DNA of 64,000 nt from Paenibacillus sp. HWE-109 (GTDB taxonomy: Bacteria; Bacillota; Bacilli; Paenibacillales; NBRC-103111): positions 62,001-126,000 of the forward strand of contig NZ_CP091881.1 of the NCBI RefSeq assembly GCF_022163125.1, given 5' to 3'. The translations under genes and the position numbers were made by a program. Position 1 is the stretch's first letter. Every line of letters starts with the position of its first letter. Below are positions 34,815 through 42,941 of the stretch, piece by piece. The notes beneath the pieces were generated by a model. It saw only the letters and a program-made list of their open reading frames with translations. It made no database searches and had not been told where the DNA came from.

Positions 34815-34867
34815 ATTGACGCGTCAACACACTAAAGGCAGAATTTTGCCGAAAAGTGTGGTATGAT
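34815..34867 (+). promoter_or_regulatory. Region upstream of ilvD with perfect palindrome
   Basis: TTGACGCGTCAA (34815-34826) is a perfect 12-bp palindrome; TATGAT (34862-34867) is a plausible -10 with no good -35. The palindrome is an operator candidate; AATTTT...GAAAA between them only loosely resembles a CodY site. Confidence 0.4.
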
Positions 34868-34914
34868 AGATTCATTGTTGTCTCAAACGAAAAGAATTCT
34901 AGGAGGAATTGAGT

Positions 34915-36600
34915 ATGGCTCATCCAAAACAGCGCAGCGACATGATTAAAAAAGGATTCGACCGCGCTCCGCATCGCAGTTTGCTGCGTGCAGCCGGCGT
35001 TAAAGAGGAAGATTTCGGCAAGCCGTTTATTGCCGTTTGCAACTCTTATATAGACATTATTCCAGGACATGTTCACTTGCAAGAGTTCGGCAAAATTGTG
35101 AAAGAAGCGATCCGTGAAGCTGGCGGCGTGCCTTTCGAATTCAATACTATCGGGGTAGATGACGGAATTGCCATGGGTCACATTGGTATGCGTTATTCCT
35201 TGCCAAGCCGTGAAATTATTGCCGATTCTCTGGAAACGGTCGTAAATGCCCACTGGTTCGATGGACTTATTTGTATTCCTAACTGTGATAAAATTACACC
35301 GGGTATGATCATGGGGGCTCTTCGCGTCAACATCCCAACGATGTTAGTCAGCGGTGGACCGATGAAAGCCGGTAAAGATAAAAACGGTAAATCGATTTCC
35401 CTTTCCTCCGTATTCGAAGGCGTTGGAGCTTTCCAAGCGGGGAAATTGGATGAGGCTGGTTTGGAAGAGCTTGAACAATACGGCTGTCCGACTTGCGGAT
35501 CTTGTTCCGGTATGTTCACAGCAAACTCCATGAACTGTTTGGCTGAAGGTCTTGGACTGGCGATGCCAGGTAACGGTACGATTCTTGCTGTTGCTGAAGA
35601 GCGCAAGCAATTCGTTAAAGACTGTGCGAAGCAATTGATGGTGCTGATCGAGAAAGACATCAAGCCTCGTGATATCGTTACGATTGATGCGATCGACAAT
35701 GCGTTCGCTTTGGACATGGCGATGGGCGGTTCCACGAACACGGTTCTTCATACGCTTGCTATTGCACACGAAGCTGGCGTGGACTATCCTATTTCTCGTA
35801 TTAACGAAGTAGCAGAACGCGTGCCTCATCTTGCGAAAATTGCTCCGGCTTCCGATTACCATATCGAAGACGTGCATTTGGCAGGCGGTGTGAGCGCGGT
35901 TATCAATGAATTATTGAAGAAACCAGGCGCTTTCAACGGTGATTGCTTGTCCGTAACGGCGCAAACACTGCGTGAGAATGTCGCTGGATGCGAAATTCAG
36001 AATACGGACGTTATCCGTCCTTTGACGAACCCGCATAGCGAGCGCGGTGGTTTGGCTGTTCTTTTCGGCAACCTGGCTCCAGAAGGCAGTATCGTTAAAG
36101 TTGGCGCCGTGGATAAATCCGTTGGCGGACGTCACGTAGGTCCTGCGATCTGCTTCAACTCCCAAGACGAAGCGTTGTACGGAATTGCGAACGGTAAAGT
36201 CAAAGAAGGCCACGTTGTCGTTATCCGCTACGAAGGCCCTAAGGGTGGACCTGGTATGCCGGAAATGTTGGCTCCAACGTCCCAAATCGTCGGTATGGGT
36301 CTAGGCGCGAAAGTCGCTTTGATCACAGACGGACGTTTCTCCGGCGCATCCCGCGGTATCTCCATCGGGCATATGTCACCGGAAGCGGCTGAGGGTGGAC
36401 CTCTGGCTTTCGTACAAGATGGCGACATCATTGATGTGGACATGGATGGACGCAAAATCGAGCTGCAAATCAGCGATGAAGAGTTTGCGAAGCGTCGTGA
36501 AGGTTGGAAAGATTTCGAACCGAAGATCCAAACCGGATATTTGGCGCGTTACACTAAAATGGTAACGAATGCTAGCGCAGGCGCTATCTTGAAAATTTAA
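34915..36600 (+). CDS. ilvD: Dihydroxy-acid dehydratase
   Basis: 561 residues from ATG 34915 (AGGAGG 8 bases upstream). Family motifs CNSYIDIIPGHVHL, the cluster cysteine in PNCDKITPGM, CPTCGSCSGMFTANSMNCL, and FGRFSGAS-like TDGRFSGASRGISIGH near the end. It uses a [2Fe-2S] or [4Fe-4S] cluster to dehydrate dihydroxy acids in valine, isoleucine and pantothenate synthesis. Sugar-acid dehydratases are related, and the upstream sugar importer is suggestive, but the sequence reads as an IlvD proper. It has its own promoter region and a strong terminator. Confidence 0.95.
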   Translation: MAHPKQRSDMIKKGFDRAPHRSLLRAAGVKEEDFGKPFIAVCNSYIDIIPGHVHLQEFGKIVKEAIREAGGVPFEFNTIGVDDGIAMGHIGMRYSLPSREIIADSLETVVNAHWFDGLICIPNCDKITPGMIMGALRVNIPTMLVSGGPMKAGKDKNGKSISLSSVFEGVGAFQAGKLDEAGLEELEQYGCPTCGSCSGMFTANSMNCLAEGLGLAMPGNGTILAVAEERKQFVKDCAKQLMVLIEKDIKPRDIVTIDAIDNAFALDMAMGGSTNTVLHTLAIAHEAGVDYPISRINEVAERVPHLAKIAPASDYHIEDVHLAGGVSAVINELLKKPGAFNGDCLSVTAQTLRENVAGCEIQNTDVIRPLTNPHSERGGLAVLFGNLAPEGSIVKVGAVDKSVGGRHVGPAICFNSQDEALYGIANGKVKEGHVVVIRYEGPKGGPGMPEMLAPTSQIVGMGLGAKVALITDGRFSGASRGISIGHMSPEAAEGGPLAFVQDGDIIDVDMDGRKIELQISDEEFAKRREGWKDFEPKIQTGYLARYTKMVTNASAGAILKI

Positions 36601-36611
36601 TCATTGGATCG

Positions 36612-36652
36612 AAAAAAAGGAGTCTCGCGATGGTTGCGAGCTCCTTTTTTTA
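36612..36652 (+). terminator. Terminator of ilvD
   Basis: AAAAAAAGGAG-CTCGC pairs with GCGAG-CTCCTTTTTTT around a GATGGTT loop, directly after the stop codon. Confidence 0.92.
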
Positions 36653-36722
36653 GGTTTGAGGGGGCAAGGCTCGCCTCTTGCTTGGTGAGGATGGAGGGAG
36701 CCTCGATCCCCGACCTCTCGGA

Positions 36723-37060
36723 CTGCCCCAACTGCCTCATCTAGCTGACGTCCCAATCTTCCCTAACTGTCTCAACTAGCTGCGCTCCCGGACTGCCCCA
36801 ACTGCCTCAACTAACTGATGTCCTAAACTGCCCCGACTGCCTCAACTAGCTGACGTACTAAACTGCCCCGACTGCCTCAACTAGCTGACGTCTTAAACTG
36901 CCCCAACTGCCTCAACAAACTGACGTACTAAACTGCCCGGACTGCCTCAACTAGCTGACGTCCCAATCTCCCCTAACTGCCTCAACTAGCTGCCCTCCCG
37001 GACTGCCCCAACTGCCTCAACAAACTGACGTCCAAAACTGCCCCAACTGCCTCAACTAAC
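36723..37060. repeat. 35-bp tandem repeat (about 9.7 copies)
   Basis: The CTGCCCC block recurs every 35 bases (36723, 36758, 36793, 36828, 36863, 36898, 36933, 36968, 37003, 37038). Each unit also has CTGCCTCAACTAGCTGACGT. There are no unique spacers, so it is not a CRISPR array, and 35 is not a multiple of three. The 700-base gap between ilvD and the permease holds no gene. Confidence 0.93.
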
Positions 37061-37072
37061 ATTGACCCATGA

Positions 37073-37270
37073 AAGGGAACTATGTTCCCTTATTTCTAGT
37101 ATAATTAGGCATTTGGCTAGTCAGGCGGAACTAGGGTACGCTAATTTGTCTAAATTGATGGATTTTCCACCTGTAGAGGTGAAATAAGGGATCCTACTTC
37201 CCTTTCAACTGCAAATATCGTCTTTTGAGACAAATAGAGGATTGTAGTTCCTTTTCGCAGGAGGTTACGG
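37073..37270. repeat. Short palindromic elements
   Basis: AAGGGAAC and GTTCCCTT (37073-37091) form a hairpin with a TAT loop; related stretches (ATAAGGGATCCTACTTCCCTTT near 37190 and TAGTTCCTTTTCGCAGGA near 37240, partly diverged) follow. They look like dispersed intergenic repeats. Confidence 0.5.
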
Positions 37271-37297
37271 TATTTTAGTTGATTGGCTTTTGCCTGA

Positions 37298-38602
37298 TTA
37301 GGTCAAAGAGAAATGCATGAATAGCAAGGATCCCGTCAAGACGGTAACGGCAACGAGTATGGATAGGGTGAGAACGAAACGCGCTTTAAAGATGGATAAC
37401 AGCATCAAGGTGCTTTTAACGTCAATCATGGGGCCGAAGACCAGGAAGGCGAGCAGGGAGCCTGGAGAGAATGTCTTGGCAAAGGAGACAGCCACGAAGG
37501 CGTCAGTCGTGGAGCAGAGTGAAAGCATGTAGGCGAAGCCCATCATGAAGACGTGAGAGATGAAAGCTCCTTGGCCGATGCTCGATAGGCTGTCCTGCGC
37601 TACGAAGGTCTGAATCAAAGCGGTTAGGAACGCGCCGAGCATCAAGTATTTGCTCATTTCGAGCAATTCCGTCGTACCGTGGCTGAGCATTGTCATGGCT
37701 CGACCGCCGTGCGCGTGTGCGTGACCGTGATGGTCGTGATGGTCGCGGACCTGGTTGTGGTGTTGAAGTTTGTCATGGTCAAGGTGATGGCCGTGATGCA
37801 GATGTTGGCGATCGTGGTCATGGTCAAGGTGATGGCCGTGATGCAGATGTTGGCGATCATGGTCATGGTCATGGTGATGGCCGTGATGCTGATGTTGGCG
37901 ATCGTGGCCGTGGTCAAGGTGGTGGCCATGATGCAGATGTTGGTGATCGTGGTCGTGGCCATGATGCAAATGATCCCGGTCATGGTCACGGTGGCCATCA
38001 TCACGCTTATGCACATGCGTGTGCCCATGAGCATCACCAACATTCGATTGGATTTGGATAGGGTGGCGAAGCGGATTGCTCCTCAGGAAGCGTGTCAGGA
38101 AGAGTCCAACGACCAGTGCGACGCCAAAGGTAAGTCCCATGCGCGAGTAAGCCATAGCTGGATCACCGCGGAAGGCCATGAATGTCGAGGCAAAGACGAT
38201 CGGATTGAGGATCGGCCCGACCAAGATGAAGATGACGGCGATGTAGACGGGCATTCCTTTTTGCATCAGACGACGCACGAACGGAATCATACCGCATTCG
38301 CAAAGTGGGAACATGATCCCTAGCACACAGGCAAATAGGATGCCTCCGATGGGATGTCTGGGGGTCATTTTGCGGATGAAGCCTTCCGGGATGAAGTTTT
38401 CGACGACGGTGGATAACAAGACACCCAGAATCATGAACGGTAAAGCATCCAGAAAAATGTCCAGAAACGCTGTGAAAACCTGCTTTCCTTGAAGCATGAC
38501 CAAGCCCATTGGCGGCAGCTCTCTTGTTGTGATGATTAGGAAGAGCAGCAGTGCGCATATCATCGTGGAGATCGGTAAGCTCCATCGATATAGAGTTGAT
38601 GA
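37298..38602 (-). CDS. DUF318/YraQ-type permease with a His-rich cytoplasmic loop
   Basis: 434 residues if started at TTG 38602, which has AAGGGGTG upstream; a frame to 38674 lacks a site. About eight membrane segments carry the permease family motif FPLCECGMIPFVRRL and VGPILNPIVFASTF, twice-repeated in shape near the C-terminus. Between the two halves lies a loop of about 110 residues dominated by His and Asp, built of 15-residue repeats (HLHHGHHLDHDHDRQ). Relatives are thought to export or bind metal or thiolated compounds; the loop suggests zinc, copper or nickel handling. It diverges from the trpS T-box leader. Confidence 0.87.
   Translation of the reverse strand, partial: SSTLYRWSLPISTMICALLLFLIITTRELPPMGLVMLQGKQVFTAFLDIFLDALPFMILGVLLSTVVENFIPEGFIRKMTPRHPIGGILFACVLGIMFPLCECGMIPFVRRLMQKGMPVYIAVIFILVGPILNPIVFASTFMAFRGDPAMAYSRMGLTFGVALVVGLFLTRFLRSNPLRHPIQIQSNVGDAHGHTHVHKRDDGHRDHDRDHLHHGHDHDHQHLHHGHHLDHGHDRQHQHHGHHHDHDHDRQHLHHGHHLDHDHDRQHLHHGHHLDHDKLQHHNQVRDHHDHHGHAHAHGGRAMTMLSHGTTELLEMSKYLMLGAFLTALIQTFVAQDSLSSIGQGAFISHVFMMGFAYMLSLCSTTDAFVAVSFAKTFSPGSLLAFLVFGPMIDVKSTLMLLSIFKARFVLTLSILVAVTVLTGSLLFMHFSLT
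37780..37959. repeat. 45-bp coding repeat in the His-rich loop
   Basis: Four consecutive 45-bp units (37780, 37825, 37870, 37915), each translating on the minus strand to a 15-residue His-rich repeat. The length keeps frame. Confidence 0.9.
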
Positions 38603-38683
38603 CAATTCGTCGACACCCCTTTGTCCATAGATTGTATGATCTATCCTATGTACAGGTTGTGCCAGATAGGACAATGTCCTTGG

Positions 38684-38711
38684 TTGACATTAGGAAGTCA
38701 AGGTGTATAAT
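38684..38711 (+). promoter_or_regulatory. Sigma-A promoter of trpS
   Basis: TTGACA (38684-38689), 16-base spacer, TATAAT (38706-38711), directly upstream of the T-box leader. Confidence 0.88.
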
Positions 38712-38726
38712 AATAGAAAATCAATA

Positions 38727-39006
38727 AGCGATGATAGGAACAAGTAAATTTGTCTCCCGTTTCTCAGAGAGCCGGTGGTTGGTGTGAACCGGTGGAACGC
38801 GCAAATCGAATGGATCCTTGAGCTTGAGGCTGAACACAGTATGCAGGTTGCCGGAACCTAGGCCGGTGAACGATCTGCAACTGACTAAGTATGCCAAACG
38901 GTAGCTCTCCGTTATCAGAGCCTGAAGGTCTCAGAACGTTGCTATGTTCACAGACAAATTAGGGTGGTACCACGGTCTCTCGTCCCTTGCGGGGAGAGGC
39001 CTTTTT
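38727..39006 (+). ncRNA. Tryptophan T-box leader
   Basis: The antiterminator consensus AGGGTGGTACCACG (38961-38974) is followed by the GGTCTCTC...GGGAGAGGCC terminator and T-run ending near 39006. The Stem I region has GAATGGATC, with TGG (38811-38813) in the position of a specifier codon for tRNA-Trp. Uncharged tRNA-Trp would pair here and switch the leader to readthrough into trpS. Confidence 0.95.
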
Positions 39007-39035
39007 GCGTTTTCCAAAATGAGGAGGGTTTTCAG

Positions 39036-40016
39036 ATGAAACGAGTTTTATCCGGCATGCAATCCAGCGGTCAGCTGACGATTGGTAATTATATTGGCGC
39101 ACTTCGCAATTATGTTAAGCTGCAGCATTTGCACCGCTGCTATTTTATGGTGGTGGATATGCATGCGATTACGGTTCCGCAGGATCCTGCCGCTTTGAAG
39201 GAGCAGACGGAATCCGCTGCTGCGCTGTATATTGCAGCAGGGCTTGACCCGAATAAGGCGTCCATTTTCCTGCAATCGCACGTCCATGCGCATGCGGAAC
39301 TTGGCTGGATTATGACGACTTTAACGAATATGGGTGAGCTGGAGCGCATGACGCAGTTCAAGGATAAGTCCGAAGGCAAAGAATCCGTCGGCGCAGGTTT
39401 GTTCACTTATCCTTCTTTGATGGCTGCCGACATTCTTCTGTACAATGCTGACCTGATCCCAGTCGGCGACGATCAAAAGCAGCATCTGGAGCTGACGCGT
39501 GATTTGGCGAACCGTTTCAATCATCGTTTTGGTGAAATGTTCGTGATGCCGCAGCCGTATACGCCGGAGATTGGCGCGAGAATCATGTCCTTGGACGACG
39601 CGTCCAAGAAGATGAGCAAAAGCAGTCCGAATGCAGGCAGCTTCATTGGAATGCTTGACGAGCCATCTGTCATTCGCAAGAAGCTTAGCCGTGCGGTAAC
39701 GGATTCCGGGCGCGAGGTGAAATATGATCCTCAGAACAAGCCTGAGGTTAGTAATTTGATCTCGATCTATTCCCACTTTGCAGATATGAGTGTAGCTGAG
39801 ATTGAGGCTAAGTACGACGGCCAAGGTTATGGCCCTTTCAAAAAGGATTTGGCGGAGCAAGTAGTAGCCGTCCTAGAGCCGATTCAGCAGCGTTATCATG
39901 AAATCCGCAAGTCGGGTGAGATTTTTGATATTTTGAAAAAAGGCGCCCGGGAAGCAGCTGAAGTGGCTGATCAAACGCTGCTTGAAGTGAAGAAGCGGAT
40001 GGGATTTGTCGTTTAG
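39036..40016 (+). CDS. trpS: Tryptophanyl-tRNA synthetase
   Basis: 326 residues from ATG 39036, GAGGAGGG upstream. Class I motifs: the HIGH-like GQLTIGNYIGAL near residue 13 and the KMSKS loop DASKKMSKSSPNAG near residue 190. It charges tRNA-Trp in the cytosol. The T-box leader immediately upstream makes regulation by tRNA charging clear. A longer frame into the leader is not used. Confidence 0.97.
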   Translation: MKRVLSGMQSSGQLTIGNYIGALRNYVKLQHLHRCYFMVVDMHAITVPQDPAALKEQTESAAALYIAAGLDPNKASIFLQSHVHAHAELGWIMTTLTNMGELERMTQFKDKSEGKESVGAGLFTYPSLMAADILLYNADLIPVGDDQKQHLELTRDLANRFNHRFGEMFVMPQPYTPEIGARIMSLDDASKKMSKSSPNAGSFIGMLDEPSVIRKKLSRAVTDSGREVKYDPQNKPEVSNLISIYSHFADMSVAEIEAKYDGQGYGPFKKDLAEQVVAVLEPIQQRYHEIRKSGEIFDILKKGAREAAEVADQTLLEVKKRMGFVV

Positions 40017-40043
40017 ATTAGGCTGCTGAACTTAGAAGTGACG

Positions 40044-40081
40044 AAAAACCCTCCACTCCGATTATGGGGTGAAGGGTTTTC
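40044..40081 (+). terminator. Terminator of trpS
   Basis: AAAACCCT-CCACTCC pairs with GGGGTG-AAGGGTTTT. Its mirror T-run may also serve the convergent small gene. Confidence 0.9.
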
Positions 40082-40086
40082 TGCGT

Positions 40087-40269
40087 TTAAGGCCGGCTAT
40101 TTCTTTTGCGAATTTTGGCTTTAACAGCAAAGCCGTATCCGATGAATCCCAAGGAGACGATGCAGCAGAGAAGCACCAGCCAAGGCTGGCGAAGGGCGAT
40201 AAATAAGCTGATACCGGCGAGCAGAAGCGTGCCGACTACAGCGAACAGAAGCGCGAGAGGTTTGCTCAT
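40087..40269 (-). CDS. Small two-span membrane protein, DUF5325/YlaF-like
   Basis: 60 residues with two membrane segments (residues 4-24 and 29-48) and a basic tail KAKIRKRNSRP. Size and layout fit the DUF5325 (YlaF) family of Bacillales, though the match is by eye. AGTAGGT precedes ATG 40269. It sits alone between trpS and the SASP gene; function unknown. Confidence 0.6.
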   Translation of the reverse strand: MSKPLALLFAVVGTLLLAGISLFIALRQPWLVLLCCIVSLGFIGYGFAVKAKIRKRNSRP

Positions 40270-40334
40270 GTATGTGACCTACTTTCTAGAAGATTGAAAC
40301 ATATCTTCTTATTCTAAACTTTTTTCAGCGCTAT

Positions 40335-40363
40335 GCATATAAGTTCATTTTCTCCACATACTA
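40335..40363 (+). promoter_or_regulatory. Sigma-G-type promoter of the SASP gene
   Basis: GCATA (40335-40339), 17-base spacer, CATACTA (40357-40363), matching the forespore sigma-G consensus. Confidence 0.75.
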
Positions 40364-40422
40364 TCTTTGCAAGCTTGCAAATACATCAAAGATCATAGCT
40401 GACTGAAAGGAGTCTGATCCTT

Positions 40423-40656
40423 ATGGGTACAGGACAATCTCGCAACAGCAATACGCTGGTAGTTCCACAAGCCAACCAAGCTTTAGATCAATTAAAGTAT
40501 GAGGTGGCTCAAGAACTGGGCATCCAAATTCCTCAAGACGGTTACTATGGCTATATGGCAACTCGTGACACCGGAGCAATCGGTGGACACATTACTCGCC
40601 GGTTGGTACAAATCGCCGAACAAACGCTAGCAGGTCAATCCGGCTTCCGCAGCTAG
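40423..40656 (+). CDS. Alpha/beta-type small acid-soluble spore protein
   Basis: 77 residues, nearly the same as the SASP at 29412-29651: LVVPQANQALDQLKYEVAQELGIQIPQDGYYGYM and AIGGHITRRLVQIAEQ. It binds spore DNA and is degraded by Gpr at germination. AAAGGAG precedes ATG 40423, with the sigma-G-type promoter about 60 bases upstream. Confidence 0.96.
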   Translation: MGTGQSRNSNTLVVPQANQALDQLKYEVAQELGIQIPQDGYYGYMATRDTGAIGGHITRRLVQIAEQTLAGQSGFRS

Positions 40657-40698
40657 GCAACCTGATTTCGTTCATAGCTTTTACCGAATATGGTGAAA

Positions 40699-40731
40699 TA
40701 AAACCTAGAGGAGCAATCCTCTGGGTTTTTT
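40699..40731 (+). terminator. Terminator of the SASP gene
   Basis: AAACCTAGAGGA pairs with TCCTCTGGGTTT around a short loop, followed by a T-run. Confidence 0.9.
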
Positions 40732-40734
40732 ATG

Positions 40735-40761
40735 TGTCACAAAACAGGCAGCTCTGTCGTT
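40735..40761 (+). promoter_or_regulatory. ECF41-type promoter
   Basis: TGTCACA (40735-40741), 16-base spacer, CGTT (40758-40761). The published ECF41 consensus is TGTCACA-N16-CGTC, so there is one mismatch. It precedes the oxidoreductase gene, whose downstream neighbour encodes an ECF41 sigma factor. Confidence 0.7.
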
Positions 40762-40794
40762 ACATGGGTAAATCGTAATTAAGGAGCTGATTAT

Positions 40795-41979
40795 ATGCGT
40801 GAACAAACGTGTGTTGTTGTAGGTGGCGGCTATGCTGGCATTCATACGATTAAAGCATTGCTCAAAGGATTTCAAGGGAAACCAACCGGTAGGAAACTCC
40901 GTATTCTTTTAATCGATAAAGAATCCTATCACCTTCGTAAAGTACTGTTATTCAAACCGGCTGCTGGAGGCGAAAATATTACGATTCCTTTGGCGGATTT
41001 ATTTCCGGAAGGGGTTGAATTCATTCAAGGGACGGTAATGAAGGTGGATAGCGAGAGCAAGCAGCTCCATTACACCAGTGCGAAAGGTATCGCGTGTTCG
41101 CAGGCTTATGATCAGCTCGTTATTACGGTTGGCAGCATAGTTCGGCAGACAGATCCTGATCTGGGAGGGATTGCGTTGACGAATCTGCAGACAGCGGAAC
41201 AGATTCGGGCCCAGTGGAGATCGAATTTGCAGAAAGCCATTCATTGTCAGAATAAGAAAGAACGTGAACGCCATCTCAGCGTAGCTGTAGCAGGTGCAGG
41301 GATAAGCGGAATAGAGGCTGCTGCCGAATTGGTGTACACGATGAAGCAAGAGGCAAAGGAACAGGGGCTGGACCCGTCGGCGGTGAAAGTGTATCTTTTG
41401 AATGCGCAAGAGCGGCTTTTTCAAGAGGGACCTGCTAAGGTAGGGCGGAAGATTGAACACATACTCACGAATGCTGGTGTAATCGTGCGGCACGGCTTCA
41501 AAGCGCTGTACGAGAAGGACGGCAGGTTAACTCTCTCGAATGGGGAGCAGCTTGCTGTAGGTCTATCCATTTGGACGCTTGGTTTGCTGCCGAATCCAAT
41601 TCTGCGCACGCTAGGCTTAGCCACTACCAAGGAGGGGCAATTGATCGTGGATGCATGCTATCGGGTTCAGGGAACAGCCGGCATTTACGCTATTGGCGAC
41701 TGCGCTCAAATCATCGATCCTGCGACAGGGCAAGCGGATCGGTTGACTTGCAAGGAAGCGACCGCGCAGGCTGCGCGCTTGGCTAAGGTCATTAGCGCTG
41801 ACATCGAAGGGACGCGAGCGCCTGAGCATGCTTCGTTCATGGATTTTTTCTGTATTGGCTTAGGCCCTGGGCATGGCATGGTGTGGACCCGCAAATGGGG
41901 CTTGGATCTCATGATTACGGGCAAACTTGGTTGGAAAGTGCGAAAGTTCACCTGGGATCAAGCGAGTTTGTTACAATAG
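40795..41979 (+). CDS. FAD-dependent pyridine nucleotide-disulfide oxidoreductase (NDH-2-like)
   Basis: 394 residues. An N-terminal FAD-binding GGGYAGIHTI, the NAD(P) loop AGAGISGIEAAAEL near residue 168 and IYAIGDCAQI near residue 300 identify the NDH-2/ferredoxin-reductase-like family. It probably passes electrons from NAD(P)H to a quinone or small acceptor. AAGGAG precedes ATG 40795. It is followed after 54 bases by the ECF41 sigma gene, matching the known pairing of ECF41 sigma factors with an oxidoreductase target. Confidence 0.85.
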   Translation: MREQTCVVVGGGYAGIHTIKALLKGFQGKPTGRKLRILLIDKESYHLRKVLLFKPAAGGENITIPLADLFPEGVEFIQGTVMKVDSESKQLHYTSAKGIACSQAYDQLVITVGSIVRQTDPDLGGIALTNLQTAEQIRAQWRSNLQKAIHCQNKKERERHLSVAVAGAGISGIEAAAELVYTMKQEAKEQGLDPSAVKVYLLNAQERLFQEGPAKVGRKIEHILTNAGVIVRHGFKALYEKDGRLTLSNGEQLAVGLSIWTLGLLPNPILRTLGLATTKEGQLIVDACYRVQGTAGIYAIGDCAQIIDPATGQADRLTCKEATAQAARLAKVISADIEGTRAPEHASFMDFFCIGLGPGHGMVWTRKWGLDLMITGKLGWKVRKFTWDQASLLQ

Positions 41980-42033
41980 TTAGGTAGGCTGAGCTGGCAT
42001 GCCTAGTGCTCGATTTGATGAAAGGACTCGATC

Positions 42034-42894
42034 ATGGATACTTTTTATGCGCAATATAAACCTCTGTTATTTACACTTGCTTATCAGCTTTTGGGTTCAT
42101 CGGCAGACGCGGAGGATGCTGTTCAGGATGTGTTCGTGAAAGCTTATGATGTCCAACTGGAAACGGTTGAGCATCCCAAGGCTTATCTCTGCCGTATGGT
42201 AACCAATCGCAGTCTGGATCAACTCCGATCAGTCAAACGTCAGCGGCGTCATTACGTTGGACCTTGGCTGCCGGAGCCGATCCTTACATCAGGAGAAGAC
42301 GCATTGGAATCTGTTGTGCGCAACGATTTGTTGTCTTACGCGATGTTAGTGATGCTGGAACGTTTGTCGCCTCGGGAGAGAGCTGTCTTTGTACTGCGAG
42401 AAGCACTTATGTTCGATTACCCGACCATAGCGGGTCTCCTCGATCTCAGCGAAACGAACTGTCGTAAACTAATGAGCCGCGCCAGAGCGAAGATGGGGAT
42501 TAGCGAGGAAGAAACAGTCTCAGGGAAGGCTGACGCAGGAGAATGGGTCGGCCGCTTCATGTCAGCCCTTGAGCAGGGCAATCTGGATACATTGGTATCT
42601 CTGCTCTCTGAGGATGTTGTGTTGTTCTCGGATGGAGGCGGTAAAGTGACAGCAGCCATTCAACCGGTAGAAACGAGTATTCGTGTTGCACGTTTTCTTA
42701 TTGGGATCAAGAACAAGTTCGCGCAAAGTGCTGAAGCTATTCAAGCGGAGTTTAAGGAAGTGAACGGGCAGGCTGCACTGCTGATTCGCACCGGGGCAGG
42801 TATCGACTCAATTATTCTGCTTCATGTAGAACGGGAGCGGATTCGTCATGTGTATCTCATCCGGAATCCAGATAAATTGAGGTTGTTACACTAA
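42034..42894 (+). CDS. ECF41-family RNA polymerase sigma factor (SigJ-like) with SnoaL-type C-terminal domain
   Basis: 286 residues. Sigma region 2 (LAYQLLGSSADAEDAVQDVF) and region 4 (LSPRERAVFVLREALMFDYPTIAGLLDLSETNCRKLMSRAR) are clear. The linker has WLPEP and the C-terminal extension has DGGGK and NPDKL, hallmark motifs of the ECF41 group. In that group the SnoaL-like extension replaces an anti-sigma factor, controlling the sigma in cis. GAAAGGA precedes ATG 42034. The target is probably the oxidoreductase upstream and its own operon. Confidence 0.92.
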   Translation: MDTFYAQYKPLLFTLAYQLLGSSADAEDAVQDVFVKAYDVQLETVEHPKAYLCRMVTNRSLDQLRSVKRQRRHYVGPWLPEPILTSGEDALESVVRNDLLSYAMLVMLERLSPRERAVFVLREALMFDYPTIAGLLDLSETNCRKLMSRARAKMGISEEETVSGKADAGEWVGRFMSALEQGNLDTLVSLLSEDVVLFSDGGGKVTAAIQPVETSIRVARFLIGIKNKFAQSAEAIQAEFKEVNGQAALLIRTGAGIDSIILLHVERERIRHVYLIRNPDKLRLLH

Positions 42895-42895
42895 C

Positions 42896-42933
42896 AAAGA
42901 AGCAACAGACCTGATGGCCTGCTGCTTCTTTTG
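42896..42933. terminator. Terminator after the ECF41 gene
   Basis: AAAGAAGCAACAG pairs with CTGCTGCTTCTTT. It separates the sigma gene from the convergent YfhP-like gene. Confidence 0.85.
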
Positions 42934-42941
42934 TTTGCCTG

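Noticed and set aside
34835..34860. CodY box upstream of ilvD
   Set aside because: AATTTT and GAAAA are present but spacing and central bases deviate too much from the consensus.
34915..36600. Sugar-acid dehydratase instead of IlvD because of the upstream sugar importer
   Set aside because: The motifs and length read as a true dihydroxy-acid dehydratase, and ilvD has its own promoter region.
36723..37060. Possible CRISPR array
   Set aside because: The 35-bp units abut one another with no unique spacers and no cas genes are nearby.
37679..38323. Val/Met-rich and Gly/Asp-rich frames opposite the His-rich loop
   Set aside because: They are products of the 45-bp coding repeat read on the other strand.
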